A stretch of 5,554 nucleotides of DNA, taken from contig CAYTFC010000127.1 in assembly GCA_964436955.1 (NCBI GenBank), positions 1 through 5,554 on the forward strand. The letters run 5' to 3'. The notes under the pieces were generated by a model that worked only from the letters and a program-made list of their open reading frames with translations, ran no database searches and had not been told where the DNA came from. Source of the stretch: CAMFKD01 sp964436955 (GTDB taxonomy: Bacteria; Chlamydiota; Chlamydiia; Chlamydiales; JAJFMA01). This document shows, piece by piece, positions 5,355 to 5,554 of this stretch (positions are counted from its first letter, which is position 1; every line of letters starts with the position of its first letter). The position numbers and the translations under genes are program-made.

Positions 5355-5554
5355 CCCCTCCATAAAAAAGAAGCACTGTAAGCGACAATAAGGCAAAGGA
5401 CCTTCACCATAAAACCGCTCTCAGTTCGGCTTTTGATGTAGCGAGGGAAGAGACTTGTCATAACCCGACTTGCTACCTACATCGCGCTTGAACATAGCCG
5501 TTCTTTTCTAGTGAAACGTTGCGCATCGAAGGCCAAGTCGAGACTTGGCCGAGT
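5355..5554. other. Gene-free tail, possible interior of a repeat element
   Basis: No reading frame of convincing length is present. Two minus-strand frames are open from the window edge for only about 26 codons and show no recognisable protein. A stem GCCG/CGGT-type hairpin at about 5413-5436 has T or A runs beside it but contains a wobble pair. The stretch would be explained if it is the interior of the element whose end is at 5332, but no right-hand end is visible in the window. Confidence 0.35.
5531..5550. repeat. Perfect 9-bp-stem palindrome
   Basis: GGCCAAGTC (5531-5539) is followed by two bases and then its exact inverse GACTTGGCC (5542-5550). A two-base gap is too tight for an ordinary RNA hairpin loop without opening a pair or two, so a palindromic protein-binding site or the centre of a larger foldback structure is as likely as a terminator; no T-run can be seen before the window ends. 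Confidence 0.5.

Noticed and set aside
5395..5500. Possible tRNA or structured RNA in the tail
   Set aside because: Short inverted pieces (GATGTAG with CTACATC, CCG with CGG) are present, but there is no cloverleaf, no T-arm sequence and no acceptor stem.

Overview
The window looks like an accessory, rearranged stretch of a host-associated bacterial chromosome. The best organism guess is an amoeba-associated member of the Chlamydiae (Parachlamydiales). That guess rests on one gene, a 575-residue protein with a BTB/POZ-like region followed by cysteine-containing leucine-rich repeats, an architecture known to be expanded in Parachlamydiaceae and relatives. No rRNA, tRNA or housekeeping gene is present to confirm it.

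Layout. At 2-172 lies the lysine/arginine-rich C-terminus of a plus-strand gene that starts outside the window. Its stop overlaps the stop of a convergent minus-strand ASCH-domain gene (169-498) by four bases. The ASCH gene follows, six bases downstream, the remains of a HigA-type antitoxin gene (505-768, minus) that has lost its first dozen or so codons. A 148-bp near-perfect palindrome (770-917), a foldback or MITE-like element, sits exactly where HigA breaks off. On its other side a plus-strand alpha/beta hydrolase begins without its own 5' end and also carries a frameshift in an A6 run; it runs to 1594 and is a pseudogene. An intact MepB-family gene follows (about 1628-2140, plus). The stretch 2141-2577 has no gene I can support. 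A small cupin gene (2578-2973, minus) is intact. Directly upstream of it lies a second repeat element (3042-3417) with perfect 20-bp terminal inverted repeats and TA at both ends. After a strong stem-loop (3432-3459) comes the BTB/LRR gene (3478-5205, minus) with an AT-rich upstream region. At 5332 an end of the first repeat family recurs, and the window closes with gene-free sequence containing a perfect 9-bp-stem palindrome.

How it fits together. The genes do not form a pathway. The theme is decay and shuffling by small non-autonomous elements: three repeat ends or elements in 5.5 kb, two genes broken at the same element, and one frameshift. The most informative inference is that the 770-917 palindrome marks a deletion or recombination junction rather than a simple insertion, because both neighbours lack their 5' ends and no target-site duplication is visible. 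The live cargo appears to be the ASCH protein (possibly a former partner of the antitoxin), MepB, the cupin and the BTB/LRR candidate effector.
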